NCBI RefSeq assembly: GCF_004104355.1
Contig: NZ_RJLM01000001.1
Span: 724,711 to 788,710 of the forward strand
Reading direction: 5' to 3'
Length of the DNA stretch: 64,000 nt
Source: Photobacterium chitinilyticum
Lineage (GTDB): Bacteria > Pseudomonadota > Gammaproteobacteria > Enterobacterales > Vibrionaceae
Shown here: one piece after another, positions 1 through 9,336 of the stretch
Numbering within the stretch: the stretch's first letter is position 1
Layout of the letters: each line of letters opens with the position of its first letter
The notes under the pieces: generated by a model
What the model was told of the DNA's origin: nothing
Seen by the model: the letters and a program-made list of their open reading frames with translations, nothing else
Database searches by the model: none
Made by a program: the position numbers and the translations under genes

Positions 1-160
1 TGGTTGTGTAAATATGTGATCGAGAAATGTGTTTTTTTGCTGTTTATTAAGTTTATAAAATTTTCATTATGAAACATGGATAAATATAGTGGGTTAAATA
101 TAAGCCGAGTTGAATATGGTGATTATAACACCAATGACTATCTTTAATTTGCATGACTAA

Positions 161-186
161 AAAAGGCGGCTGGATTGCCGCCTTTT
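161..186 (-). terminator. Rho-independent terminator of purC
   Basis: Perfect hairpin with arms AAAAGGCGGC and GCCGCCTTTT around a six-base loop, followed on the minus strand by a T run. It lies 20 bases beyond the purC stop. The rest of 1-160 is AT-rich and shows no gene. Confidence 0.85.
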
Positions 187-205
187 AATATACGGTATTA
201 TTTTG

Positions 206-1309
206 TTAGACAATTAAATTATATTTTTCTCGGAGAATATTAATTATTTCTGCTTTAGGGTTTTCACTCAGTATGATTTTTTTGCCTGTGATTTTTTCGG
301 CGATGCTGGTGTATACCTTGGACACTTGCATCAGTACATCTTGAGGAAGGGCATTGTTACGAGCAAGTGCCGAACGTTCTTCCATACGGTCTTTGTTGAG
401 CAAAATATCCGGATCAGGGAAGTGGTTAAGCAATAGCTGTCGGAAGTCTTCTTTAGAGTTCTCGACTATTTTATTCTCACGGTAAGCGGCTCCTTCCCAG
501 ATACGAGACGAATCTGGTGTCCCCACTTCATCCATATAGATAAGTTTATCGTTGCCTTGCGCATCGGTCACATAGCCAAATTCAAACTTGGTATCGACAA
601 AAATCTGGTCAATTTTTGCAAGCGCTTCGCTAATTACGCCAAACCCTTCTTTTAAAAGCGTTTCATAGCGCGCAATGTCATCAGGTGAACTGAAATTAAA
701 CGCTGCAAAGTTGTCTTCGATGTTCTGGCGGCTGATGTTGACATCGTCGACAGCAGGAACGCCCGGAATACCTTCCAAGATCCCCTTGGTAGACGGGGTA
801 ATTAGCAGCTCTGGCAGTTTCTGATCTTTTTCGAGGCCTTCTGCGACATTGATTCCGCAGAATTCGCGTTCACCGTTGGCGTAGGCACGCCACATTGAAC
901 CTGTGATGTACTGGCGACAGATTGCCTCGATTTTTACCGGTTTGGCTTTTTGCACAATCCATACAAAGGGATGAGGAATATCAAGTATATGGCTATCAGC
1001 CAGCCCGTTGTCACGGAACAGCTTAAACCAATGATTAGAAATAGCATTGAGTGCGGCCCCTTTCCCGGGAACGCCTTTCATCCCGCCTTCGCCATGCCAA
1101 ATGCAATCAAAAGCAGAGATACGATCACTGATCACCATAATGGCCAATGGGGCATCAGGCTGAACGTTATAGCCTTTTTCTTTGATCAGACGGCGGCTGT
1201 CAGCTTCAGTCAACCAGTACACAGAACGTACTTTTCCGCTATGAACGGGTTTGTCAGTACGGATTGGGAGGTCGTCATTTACAGCGAGAACTTGATCAGC
1301 AAGGCTCAT
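206..1309 (-). CDS. purC: Phosphoribosylaminoimidazole-succinocarboxamide synthase (SAICAR synthetase)
   Basis: Cytoplasmic enzyme of de novo purine synthesis that joins CAIR and aspartate with ATP to give SAICAR. The N-terminus carries the nucleotide-binding stretch SGKVRSVY, followed by ITGSMWRAY and, near residue 250, DTKFEFGY and [12 protein letters not shown], which are family signatures for substrate and metal binding. At 367 residues it is the long form seen in Vibrionaceae rather than the roughly 237-residue E. coli form, with an extra C-terminal helical segment. The ATG is preceded by AGGAATT at a normal distance. It is monocistronic, with its own terminator, and is divergent from the helicase gene. 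PurR control is likely from family knowledge, but no clear PUR box was identified. Confidence 0.95.
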   Translation of the reverse strand: MSLADQVLAVNDDLPIRTDKPVHSGKVRSVYWLTEADSRRLIKEKGYNVQPDAPLAIMVISDRISAFDCIWHGEGGMKGVPGKGAALNAISNHWFKLFRDNGLADSHILDIPHPFVWIVQKAKPVKIEAICRQYITGSMWRAYANGEREFCGINVAEGLEKDQKLPELLITPSTKGILEGIPGVPAVDDVNISRQNIEDNFAAFNFSSPDDIARYETLLKEGFGVISEALAKIDQIFVDTKFEFGYVTDAQGNDKLIYMDEVGTPDSSRIWEGAAYRENKIVENSKEDFRQLLLNHFPDPDILLNKDRMEERSALARNNALPQDVLMQVSKVYTSIAEKITGKKIILSENPKAEIINILREKYNLIV

Positions 1310-1536
1310 GGTGAATTCCTATTTCAAAAGTCGAGACAAAGATAAAACCATGCAGGCTAAGCCGTATTTGTATTCAAAACAGGGGCCCAGCCTGTAACTG
1401 AGGCAGATAATAGCAGAAGCGATTGCAGCTTTCAGCAAATAAAGCAAACGTTTGCGTAATTTGATTTTACCTATATGGTCGAGAGAACTTGGTTTTAACG
1501 CTTTACTGTAGATTTTGAGAAGCGAAGAGGGGCGAG

Positions 1537-3912
1537 TTGTGGCAAAATCATCGTCCTTTCGGCTTTTCAGGTTCAACTCCCACTATGATGCGCTATACCT
1601 CCGAGCAGACAGCATTTATAAATCACCAAACAGGTAACGCACTCTGCATCGCTGGCGCCGGTACGGGAAAAACCACGACCTTAGTTGGTTTGATTGAAAA
1701 AAAGCTAGCTCAGGTACCCGCCGAAGAGATGCTGGTGATGATGTTCAACCGTGATATTCGCACCGATTTTCAGCAGAAACTGCAGGCAACGGGAATCGAG
1801 CAAAATGTGCCGGTACATACTTTTCATAGCTTTTGCCTAAAGCTACTTAACCAAACCGGCTTTCTTCGCGAAACAGGGTTCCGTGTCGACTATCAAAGTG
1901 GAGAAAGTGATAAGTCTTTGGTGAAAACAGTGCTGCGGACCGTTGCCGGGCAGGAGAAAAGCTTTCAGCGTCAGCAAATGATTAAGGATCCCAAGACTAT
2001 CGAATTGCTGCTGAGCTTTGCCGGTCTTGTTAAGGCGTACATGCTGCCGCCGCGTGAAGTTTTTCAGATGTCGGAAATTAGCCGTGACTATTTGTTTATC
2101 CTTGATGCCTACGAGCAGTTTGAAACCTTGCGCAAAGAGCACAAGATCTTGTTCTTTGACGACTGGCTAGTGGAGTCGGTGAAAATGCTGGAAGGCTCAG
2201 ATGCTATTCGACAGCATTACCATCAGCACTGCAAGCTTGTGGTGGTCGATGAGTTTCAGGATATTAACACTGCCCAATACCGCTTGATCAAGCAGTTGTT
2301 GGGGCCACAGACGCAATTGTTGGCTGTCGGGGATGTCGATCAGTGCATCTACAAATGGCGTGGCAGTGCGCCGCAGTTCATGCTTGATTTTGACAATGAT
2401 TTTGCACCTGCCAGTACTTATACATTGTCACGAACGTTTCGGTTCGGTCATAGCCTGGCTTTGTCTGCCAGCCACCTTATTGCCAACAACAAGCAACGTT
2501 TCAGTGATTTCCTGACTATTTCTGACGAAGGCATTAGCGATACTGCAATTGAGGTGTCCGGCACCTCGCGGCAGGTCGGAGAAATAGCCCAGTCGGTACA
2601 GCAATATATTGACGAAGGGGGAAATCCGTCGGAAGTTGCTATTTTGGTGCGGCGCTGGTCGCAAACGTTGCTGTTTGAGTTGGCATTTCTGAGCAAGCAG
2701 GTGCCTTACCAAATGCCGGTGCCTTCGGTGTTGGCCAACAGCCGTGAAGTCAAGTTGCTAATTGAGCTGATGTCGTTGGCAACGGGCAGATATGAGCAGA
2801 TGCCCCAGCAGCAAAAGTCATTGCTGCTGTTTAATTTTCTCTGTTTTCCTCATTGTTACGTGCCGAATAAAGCGCTGCGTCCGCTCTGTGATCAGTTGGC
2901 TGGAATGGAAACGTCAAATTGGTTGGTGTTCATCACCAGATATGACAAAGCAAACAGTAGCCTGAAGCTGGATAATCTTATTGAGCGATTAGAATTGCTG
3001 GTGAGGCTACAGCGAAAAGGTAGCTTTAAGGCGCTTGAAGTCTATAACCAATATCGAAATGAAAGCGGACTTGATAGCTGGATTTGGAAGACGGAAGCTA
3101 CTGCGACAGAAATTGAAGAGTCGGTTGAAAGGCTCGATAGTGTCGCGACAGTGCTTGAATCCATGGATCAAAATTGCGATAAGGCGTTGCAATATTTTGA
3201 ATACTACACTCAAAAATCGGCCCAGAAATCGACCCAGCTTTCTGCCGCCTCGAACGATGAGGCTGCTGGAGTGCAGTTAACCACTATTTTCCGTGCCAAG
3301 GGTTGTGAATATAATTGTGTCCACCTACCGTTTTGGGACAAGGATGCCTTTCCTTATATGAATAAGTCGGCGGGAAGTATTGCTGCTGATGTTGAAGAAG
3401 AGCGCAGGTTGGCTTATGTCGGTCTGACGCGGGCAAAGGAACAGGCGAGGGTCTATTTTACCGAACCGGAGAAAAAGTCGGCCAAAGCAACCAATGCCAG
3501 TAGGTTTGTACTGGAGGCTAAGGCTGAACTGGCCAAAGATCTGGGCCCTAAACTTTATCAAAGCGGCGAGCTACCTCATCACCGCTCACCGATTGTCTGT
3601 GAGTACTATAAAAAGCTGGGGCGTGAAGAAGATGTGCAAGCCCCATTGGAAATAAACATCAACGATATAGATTCAGGTATTGGTTCGGACACTAACTCGA
3701 ACTACAGCTATCAGTGGGCGTTACGCCAACCTTTACCCGTTAATGCGGATAAGGTTATTAGTGCGATGGTCCGCACCAAAACGGCCAAGTACCTTGATTC
3801 CGAAATTAGCCGGGTGATTCGGGAATTGGGTGCAGCGTCAGAGACTAAGAAAAAAGTACTGGTGAACCGATTGATTGTTGCTGCCAATGCAAGAAGTCGA
3901 GTAAGGCGGTAA
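1537..3912 (+). CDS. UvrD/Rep-family superfamily 1 DNA helicase
   Basis: ATP-dependent DNA helicase with all the SF1A motifs in order: Walker A GAGTGKTTTL, DEFQDINTAQ (Walker B), GDVDQCIYKWRG (motif III), a motif IV region near RTFRFG, IFRAKG (motif V) and RRLAYVGLTRAKEQ (motif VI). At about 790 residues it is longer than the core and has a C-terminal tail of about 150 residues with no recognised domain. The start is uncertain. A TTG at 1537 follows AGAGG by seven bases, while ATG codons at 1585 and 1588 better match the usual start of the family just before the Q-motif (YTSEQ). The role is probably repair or replication restart. It is an orphan helicase, not uvrD or rep themselves, so no symbol is given. 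Confidence 0.85.
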   Translation: MWQNHRPFGFSGSTPTMMRYTSEQTAFINHQTGNALCIAGAGTGKTTTLVGLIEKKLAQVPAEEMLVMMFNRDIRTDFQQKLQATGIEQNVPVHTFHSFCLKLLNQTGFLRETGFRVDYQSGESDKSLVKTVLRTVAGQEKSFQRQQMIKDPKTIELLLSFAGLVKAYMLPPREVFQMSEISRDYLFILDAYEQFETLRKEHKILFFDDWLVESVKMLEGSDAIRQHYHQHCKLVVVDEFQDINTAQYRLIKQLLGPQTQLLAVGDVDQCIYKWRGSAPQFMLDFDNDFAPASTYTLSRTFRFGHSLALSASHLIANNKQRFSDFLTISDEGISDTAIEVSGTSRQVGEIAQSVQQYIDEGGNPSEVAILVRRWSQTLLFELAFLSKQVPYQMPVPSVLANSREVKLLIELMSLATGRYEQMPQQQKSLLLFNFLCFPHCYVPNKALRPLCDQLAGMETSNWLVFITRYDKANSSLKLDNLIERLELLVRLQRKGSFKALEVYNQYRNESGLDSWIWKTEATATEIEESVERLDSVATVLESMDQNCDKALQYFEYYTQKSAQKSTQLSAASNDEAAGVQLTTIFRAKGCEYNCVHLPFWDKDAFPYMNKSAGSIAADVEEERRLAYVGLTRAKEQARVYFTEPEKKSAKATNASRFVLEAKAELAKDLGPKLYQSGELPHHRSPIVCEYYKKLGREEDVQAPLEININDIDSGIGSDTNSNYSYQWALRQPLPVNADKVISAMVRTKTAKYLDSEISRVIRELGAASETKKKVLVNRLIVAANARSRVRR

Positions 3913-4122
3913 GCGCTTTTTTCTTAGCGCTGTTTCTCTTGTTCGAGAGGTGGGTAATTACTTCGAGCGATATCGATTATTTGTGGTCGGAATAATTTCA
4001 GTATCAAAAATTATGTGATTACACTCGAGTGCTTGCCAATATGTTTTTGAATCACATCGCAGCTTGTTTTAGTTGAACAAATAATAACCAGAACCCGAAT
4101 ATAGAACGGAGGCTAGTTATTT

Positions 4123-5592
4123 ATGTTGAACAGAACTAAAGCGAAAGAAATTGGCTACTTAATTGGTATTGCGCTCGGTGTTTGTGTGAGTGGGGCAACG
4201 TTTGCTAATGTCCAGCCAGTTGAATGGGTCCCAGGCCAAACATCGGTCGTAGATGGTGATTTGGTTAGTTATAACGGAAGCTGTTTTGTTGCCCAGAATA
4301 ATCCAGGAGTATGGGATACACCGTCGGCATCGTCATCCTGGTTTTGGAAGCTATCTGATTGTACTACGGGCCCTGTAGTACCAGGTCCGGGGCCAACTCC
4401 TAATCCTAACCCTGCTCCTGGCTTTACCGTTATTCCTGATGGTAAAGGCGGCTACTTAATGCCACGTAGCGAGCTGGAAGCGATTGAAACTAAGCTAACC
4501 AGTACGGATCTTTTCAAGTTAATACGTTCTGATGTCGCGACTCTTGATAATGCTTTGGTTGAGGCCGTTATTCCGCTCAGTATCAGCAATCCGGACAATG
4601 TTCGCCGTGTCGAGTCAATCGTAAATGAAGCGATGTGGAACTACCTGTTCCCGCTGCGTAACGAAATGTATACCTATACTCGCTTCCTACAAGCAATTGC
4701 TAAGTTCCCGGCTTTCTGCCGAACGTATAATGATGGTCGCAACTCAGACGATATTTGTAAGCGTTCTATTACTACGATGTTTGCCCACTTTACTCAGGAA
4801 ACTGGAGCTCATGCACCAAGCTGGGAGACATCGAAAGGTGTGCCTGAGTGGCGGCAGGGACTGTATTACCTCCGCGAGATGTATAAGTCTGAAGATAAAC
4901 CTGACGGTACTTATAGTAAATGTAGTGGTTGGCAAGGTGAGAAGTGGCCTTGTGCTCCGGGCAAAAGTTATTTTGGTCGTGGTGCGAAGCAATTGAGCTG
5001 GAACTACAACTATGGCCCGTTCTCGGAGGCAATGTTCGGTGATCAAAGTATTCTGCTGGAAAATCCAGCACTGGTTGCTGATACTTGGCTGAACCTTGCT
5101 TCAGCGGTATTTTTCTACGTCTATCCTCAGCCACCGAAGCCAAGCATGCTGCATGTTATTGATGGTACCTGGCAGCCGAATGCGTCGGACAAGGCCGCTG
5201 GAATCGAATCTGGATTTGGTGCGACGATTCAGATCATCAATGGCGCATATGAGTGCAATAAAGGCGCTGAAACCGCACTAGCGCAAAATCGGATTGATTA
5301 TTACCGCTTATTTGCTAAAGAGCTGAACCTTGATATTACCGGCGAGAAGCTGGGATGTGCAGATATGAAGCCATTTGATACCGATGGTGCCGGAGCACTG
5401 ATGATCACCTGGGACAAGGATTGGGGTTGGAATCCAAATACACCAGGGAATCATAGTTTTGCATGTAAGCTCGTACCTTATCAGTATGCATTTAACGCAT
5501 TCTTTAAAGGTGACTATGAGAAGTGTGTCGAGTACCACTTCAACGTGCAAGCCTATGATGAAAACGGTAATGTGATCCCCGAAGGGCAGTAG
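4123..5592 (+). CDS. Secreted GH19 chitinase with N-terminal chitin-binding module
   Basis: Predicted secreted endochitinase. Residues 1-28 form a signal peptide ending TFA. Residues about 32-80 are a CBM5/12-type chitin-binding module with the usual spaced aromatics ([24 protein letters not shown]). A Pro/Gly/Asn-rich linker (82-100) leads to the catalytic domain, in which HFTQETGAH (Glu226) and Glu235 are the expected acid/base pair of glycoside hydrolase family 19, with [16 protein letters not shown] at 283-298. The ATG follows ACGGAGGC at a slightly long spacing. It stands alone between the helicase and a bidirectional terminator. GH19 enzymes cleave chitin by inversion; this fits a marine, chitin-using bacterium. 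Confidence 0.9.
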   Translation: MLNRTKAKEIGYLIGIALGVCVSGATFANVQPVEWVPGQTSVVDGDLVSYNGSCFVAQNNPGVWDTPSASSSWFWKLSDCTTGPVVPGPGPTPNPNPAPGFTVIPDGKGGYLMPRSELEAIETKLTSTDLFKLIRSDVATLDNALVEAVIPLSISNPDNVRRVESIVNEAMWNYLFPLRNEMYTYTRFLQAIAKFPAFCRTYNDGRNSDDICKRSITTMFAHFTQETGAHAPSWETSKGVPEWRQGLYYLREMYKSEDKPDGTYSKCSGWQGEKWPCAPGKSYFGRGAKQLSWNYNYGPFSEAMFGDQSILLENPALVADTWLNLASAVFFYVYPQPPKPSMLHVIDGTWQPNASDKAAGIESGFGATIQIINGAYECNKGAETALAQNRIDYYRLFAKELNLDITGEKLGCADMKPFDTDGAGALMITWDKDWGWNPNTPGNHSFACKLVPYQYAFNAFFKGDYEKCVEYHFNVQAYDENGNVIPEGQ

Positions 5593-5637
5593 CTGTTAAA
5601 TAGTTGCTAATACTCTCAGCGTTATTGGATGGGTATA

Positions 5638-5667
5638 AAAATGGTCAGCGTTGAGCTGACCATTTTT
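5638..5667. terminator. Bidirectional terminator between chitinase and BCCT transporter
   Basis: Twelve-base perfect arms AAAATGGTCAGC and GCTGACCATTTT around a five-base loop, with A and T tracts on both sides. It lies between two convergent genes and can serve both. Confidence 0.85.
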
Positions 5668-5689
5668 GTTGAGTGCATTATTTGTAGTG

Positions 5690-7276
5690 TTACGCTTTTT
5701 TATACAGACTTTTTTCCGTACTCAAACCTTTAACTAGGCTCACGCACATTAACAGAAGAATAATGGTAAAGGGCAGGGCTGTTGTGATGGTTCCTGCCTG
5801 TAGGGCCTGAATGGCCTCAGTTCCACCAACCCATAACATTACTGCTGCAATAGCACCTTCAACCGTTGCCCAGAAGATACGCTGCGGGACAGGAGCATCG
5901 ACTTTACCGCCTGCTGTTATGCTATCAATAACGAGAGAGCCAGAATCTGATGAGGTGATAAAGAACACCATTATCAACACAATCGACAAAACGGAAATAA
6001 CCGAACCAAATGGCATTGCATCAAATACATGGAATAGTGTCAGGGAAATATCGGTTAATCCATTTGCGCCTAATTCACCAATCTTGTTTGCGACCTGGTC
6101 GATAGCAATGCCACCGAAAACAGACATCCAAATCAGAGTAATCAATGTTGGGATAAAGATAACGGCGATCAAGAACTCTCTAACGGTTCGGCCCTTAGAG
6201 ACACGTGCAATAAACATTCCTACAAATGGTGACCAAGAAATCCACCATGCCCAGTAAAATACTGTCCAGCCATGCATCCAAGCAACGTCTTCGCGTCCGT
6301 GAGGGTTACTCAGTGGAATGATGTTTTCGATGTAGCCCATCAAGGTTGCAGGGAGGGAGCCTTTCGCAATAGCAAACCCAACCAAGGCAACAAAGACAAG
6401 AAGAGCAACAGCAAATAGCATGTTGATGTTACTTAATACCTTAACGCCGCCTTCAATGCCTCGAACAACAGAGATAACTGCGAGGGCTGTTACAAAAGCA
6501 ATGACAGCTAGCTGCATGCCAAGGCCACCTTCGGTGCCGAAAACATGGTTGATACCGCTGGTTGCTTGCTGTGCACCAAGCCCTAACGAGGTTGCAAGGC
6601 CAAATAGGGTGGCAAGTACTGCCATAATATCAATGGCGTTCCCAAACCATCCCCAAGTTCGATCGCCGAGCAAAGGGTAGAAAATGGAACGAATAGAAAG
6701 TGGCAACCCTTTGTTGAATGTGAAGAAGGCTAAAGAAAGGGCTACAACCGCATACATAGACCATGCGTGAATCCCCCAGTGGAACATAGTCGCACCCAGA
6801 GCAACCTTTTTTGCTTCAGGGGAAAATGCCTCAACGGCCAATGGCGTTTCATACCAACCTGTGAAGTAGGCGGTTGGCTCTGCCACTCCCCAGAACATAA
6901 GACCAATCCCCATGCCAGCAGCAAAGAGCATTGCTATCCATGAAATATTGGAGTGTTCAGGTTTGGCATTGATGCCACCAAGTCTAATTTTGCCAAGTGG
7001 TGAGATGATTAAACCAAGGCAAAAAATCAGGAAAATATTCCCAGACCACATAAATAGAAGGTCAAAGTTTTCAATAATTTGCACCTTGAGGCCATTTAGA
7101 GCGGCCTTGGCAGTGCTTGGGTCAACAAGCAATAGTGCGGTCAAAAATAGAATAATAAGACCTGCACTGATACCAAAAACAGGGTTGTGAACGTCAAACC
7201 CCCATTTTTGAACGTTGTCTTGCCCAACTTCGTAATCCGTTGTTTTTATGCTGTATTTATTAAATACGCTATCCAT
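5690..7276 (-). CDS. BCCT-family betaine/carnitine/choline transporter
   Basis: Inner-membrane sodium- or proton-coupled carrier for quaternary ammonium compounds, typically glycine betaine or choline, used for osmoprotection. Twelve hydrophobic segments are visible. The glycine-rich GMGIGLMFWGVAEP and the aromatic signature FYWAWWISWSPFVGMFIARV, both diagnostic of BCCT proteins, are intact. The C-terminal tail is short (ending KSLYKKA), unlike the long osmosensory tails of BetP-type carriers. The start is set at the ATG at 7276, which follows TTTGAGAG; an in-frame TTG four codons upstream lacks a ribosome site. Substrate cannot be decided from sequence alone. No choline oxidation genes are adjacent. 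Confidence 0.9.
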   Translation of the reverse strand: MDSVFNKYSIKTTDYEVGQDNVQKWGFDVHNPVFGISAGLIILFLTALLLVDPSTAKAALNGLKVQIIENFDLLFMWSGNIFLIFCLGLIISPLGKIRLGGINAKPEHSNISWIAMLFAAGMGIGLMFWGVAEPTAYFTGWYETPLAVEAFSPEAKKVALGATMFHWGIHAWSMYAVVALSLAFFTFNKGLPLSIRSIFYPLLGDRTWGWFGNAIDIMAVLATLFGLATSLGLGAQQATSGINHVFGTEGGLGMQLAVIAFVTALAVISVVRGIEGGVKVLSNINMLFAVALLVFVALVGFAIAKGSLPATLMGYIENIIPLSNPHGREDVAWMHGWTVFYWAWWISWSPFVGMFIARVSKGRTVREFLIAVIFIPTLITLIWMSVFGGIAIDQVANKIGELGANGLTDISLTLFHVFDAMPFGSVISVLSIVLIMVFFITSSDSGSLVIDSITAGGKVDAPVPQRIFWATVEGAIAAVMLWVGGTEAIQALQAGTITTALPFTIILLLMCVSLVKGLSTEKSLYKKA

Positions 7277-7653
7277 AGTAACTCTCAAACGTTTTGTCCT
7301 CTAAGTATTTTCTTCTGATAAATATCAGTAAAACAGCGCTGAAATGAAAAATGCTTAGACTTCAAATTAAAAAAATCGGCAAAATGTTAACATTAGAGCA
7401 GGGTTATCACAAGTGAGTGTTTAAATTCCTTCATTTGGCATGACTTTTTAGTGGTTGGGTTGGTTCTGGCAGGGGTTGGGATTGATCAAATGCTTTGATC
7501 TCTAATTATTTGTGCTGAATGTATTTTGACGGGTGAAAATCAACTTCATTGCGAGAGAAAACCAGTCACGTAAAGTGACTGGTTGCAGCGGTGCTCGGTG
7601 GTATCTCTATAGGGTATATCTGGAGAGTGTATCTAGAGAGAATGTGTAATAAG
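7277..7653. other. Intergenic region with BCCT promoter side and a terminator
   Basis: No gene seen. It holds the upstream region of the transporter, an inverted repeat GATCAAA-TGC-TTTGATC at 7484-7500 that could be a regulator site, and the terminator of the next minus-strand gene. Confidence 0.5.
7560..7584 (-). terminator. Terminator of the AhpD-like gene
   Basis: Perfect ten-base arms AACCAGTCAC and GTGACTGGTT around a five-base loop, followed on the minus strand by TTCTC. It lies about 70 bases past the stop of the gene at 7654-8088. Confidence 0.7.
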
Positions 7654-8088
7654 TTAAGACTCGTGAACGTTGGTCGCAACGGCTATCCGGTTCCATATAT
7701 TCATTGTTGATATCAACATGATAAGTTGGGCAATTTGTTTCCTGTCAAAGTGCTCCTCCAGCTGTTTGTATGTCGTATCACTGACGCCGTCATTTGAGAT
7801 TTGTGTCACCTCTTCTGTCAGTGCAAGTACCGCTTGCTCCTCAGGGGTGAACAGTGACGACTGTTTCCATGCTGATAGCAAGAATAGCCGTTCGTGAGTC
7901 TCGCCTTGTTGCAATGCTGATTTAGTATGCATCTGAATACAGTAGGCGCAGCCGTTAATTTGAGAAGTGCGAACCCTGATAAGTTCTTCAAGAATAGGTG
8001 GGAGCTTACTATTTTTGATGTATTTTTCTAAGGTAAACATCGCGTTGTATGCTTCAGGCTGAGTTGCGTAGATATTGACTCGAGACAT
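7654..8088 (-). CDS. Carboxymuconolactone decarboxylase / AhpD-like family protein
   Basis: Small 144-residue helical protein of the AhpD-like fold. Residues 43-54 contain the family motif with Cys47, Cys50 and His54 (INGCAYCIQMH), which in AhpD-type proteins forms a peroxide- or alkylhydroperoxide-linked redox centre. A role in oxidative or electrophile defence is therefore inferred; the exact substrate is unknown. It is divergently transcribed from a LysR-type regulator across 125 bases, the common arrangement in which the LysR protein controls its neighbour. Confidence 0.85.
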   Translation of the reverse strand: MSRVNIYATQPEAYNAMFTLEKYIKNSKLPPILEELIRVRTSQINGCAYCIQMHTKSALQQGETHERLFLLSAWKQSSLFTPEEQAVLALTEEVTQISNDGVSDTTYKQLEEHFDRKQIAQLIMLISTMNIWNRIAVATNVHES

Positions 8089-8213
8089 GTGAAGATCCTT
8101 CGGTGATTAGGGTAAATACGTGCATGACCCAAATATAGGAACTTCCTTTGTTGACATAAATGTACATTTTGCTAAGTAACTAATAGCAAAATTGCATTAA
8201 TTGGGAAGGCGTC
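8089..8213. promoter_or_regulatory. Divergent promoter region, AhpD-like gene / LysR regulator
   Basis: The 125-base gap between two divergent genes must hold both promoters. LysR proteins usually bind here to control the neighbour and themselves. A TTGACAT hexamer occurs near 8150, but no matching -10 was assigned with confidence. Confidence 0.45.
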
Positions 8214-9104
8214 GTGAAACTTAAACTCAGTGAATTGGAAGTGTTCGTCGCAGTGGCAGAGTCCAGCAGCTTTAACTTAGCGGCAGACAGGCTGGACATC
8301 GCAAGCTCGGTGGTAAGCAGGAGCATCAAAAAGCTGGAAGCTGACTTGGAAACAACTTTGTTTAATCGAACGACACGACGTGTCACCTTAACGGGTGAAG
8401 GTGCGTGGCTTCTTGATAAAGCAAGACATGTTTCTGAGGATGTTGTTGCTATCGAGCACCATTTCACTCAGAAGCACAAACAGCCACGAGGACGTTTAAC
8501 CGTAGATGCGGCATCATCATTCGCTCTACATGCGATAGTCCCTTTGTTAGCGGAATTTACTCAGCTTTATCCCGATGTTGAAGTGACTCTTGTCAGCAAT
8601 GACTCAATCTCTGATTTAATCGAAAGAAAGGTAGATGTCGCGATTAGAGTAGGGCTGCTTAGTGATTCGACGCTCAAGGCTCGCAAGTTAGGAGTGACTC
8701 AACGCGGATTATATGCAAGCCCGAGTTACCTTAAGCGTGTTAGTTACCTAGATTGCATTACACAGTTATCCAAGCATCAATGCTTGGGGTTTGACCAATA
8801 TAAATCTCTTAATATTTGGCCGCTTAAGGATGATAACGGCGAAAGATTGTGTATTTCTCCGCAGGTGAGCAGTAATAGTGGTGAAACACTAAAACAGATG
8901 GCGGTAAATGGCTTGGGGATCGCTTGTTTGTCTAATTTTACTGTTCAACAGGAGCTGGAGTCCGGTTTACTTGAGCCGGTGCTAAAGAGTTTTTGGGAGA
9001 AAGAGAATATACCCATTAATGCCGTGTTCTATTCAGAGCGGGCATTAAGTCCAAGAGTGCGCGTTTTTATTGATTTTTTGGTTAGCAGAATCAAACTCTC
9101 TTAA
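8214..9104 (+). CDS. LysR-family transcriptional regulator
   Basis: Cytoplasmic DNA-binding regulator of 296 residues, the normal LysR length. Residues 1-60 form the winged helix-turn-helix (LSELEVFVAVAESSSFNLAA, SSVVSRSIKKLE), followed by a linker helix and a periplasmic-binding-protein-like effector domain. The start is GTG at 8214 with GGGAAGG six bases upstream. The DNA-binding region looks like the subgroup that includes many AhpD- and oxidoreductase-linked LysR proteins. It most likely regulates the divergent gene at 7654-8088; the effector is unknown. Confidence 0.9.
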   Translation: MKLKLSELEVFVAVAESSSFNLAADRLDIASSVVSRSIKKLEADLETTLFNRTTRRVTLTGEGAWLLDKARHVSEDVVAIEHHFTQKHKQPRGRLTVDAASSFALHAIVPLLAEFTQLYPDVEVTLVSNDSISDLIERKVDVAIRVGLLSDSTLKARKLGVTQRGLYASPSYLKRVSYLDCITQLSKHQCLGFDQYKSLNIWPLKDDNGERLCISPQVSSNSGETLKQMAVNGLGIACLSNFTVQQELESGLLEPVLKSFWEKENIPINAVFYSERALSPRVRVFIDFLVSRIKLS

Positions 9105-9336
9105 AGCCTGTATGCCAGCCAAACCGTTCTGTAAGTATGCAACGCCTTTATTTGTGTAAAACATGAAGAAGCTGGCATCATTCGATGCTCCTCAATAAAT
9201 TCCCAAGCAGCATCAGTTATGTAATTTTATTCTTGATTTGCAATATTTTGTTACGCCGGGTACACTCCGCTGCAAAAATACAGCGTTCATTTGCAGCGCT
9301 GTTCGTTTTATGATCAAATATCTGTTGAGTTTAATA

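Noticed and set aside
1319-1576. Minus-strand 85-codon frame between purC and the helicase gene
   Set aside because: No ribosome site or recognisable domain; it overlaps the helicase start region and looks like chance coding.
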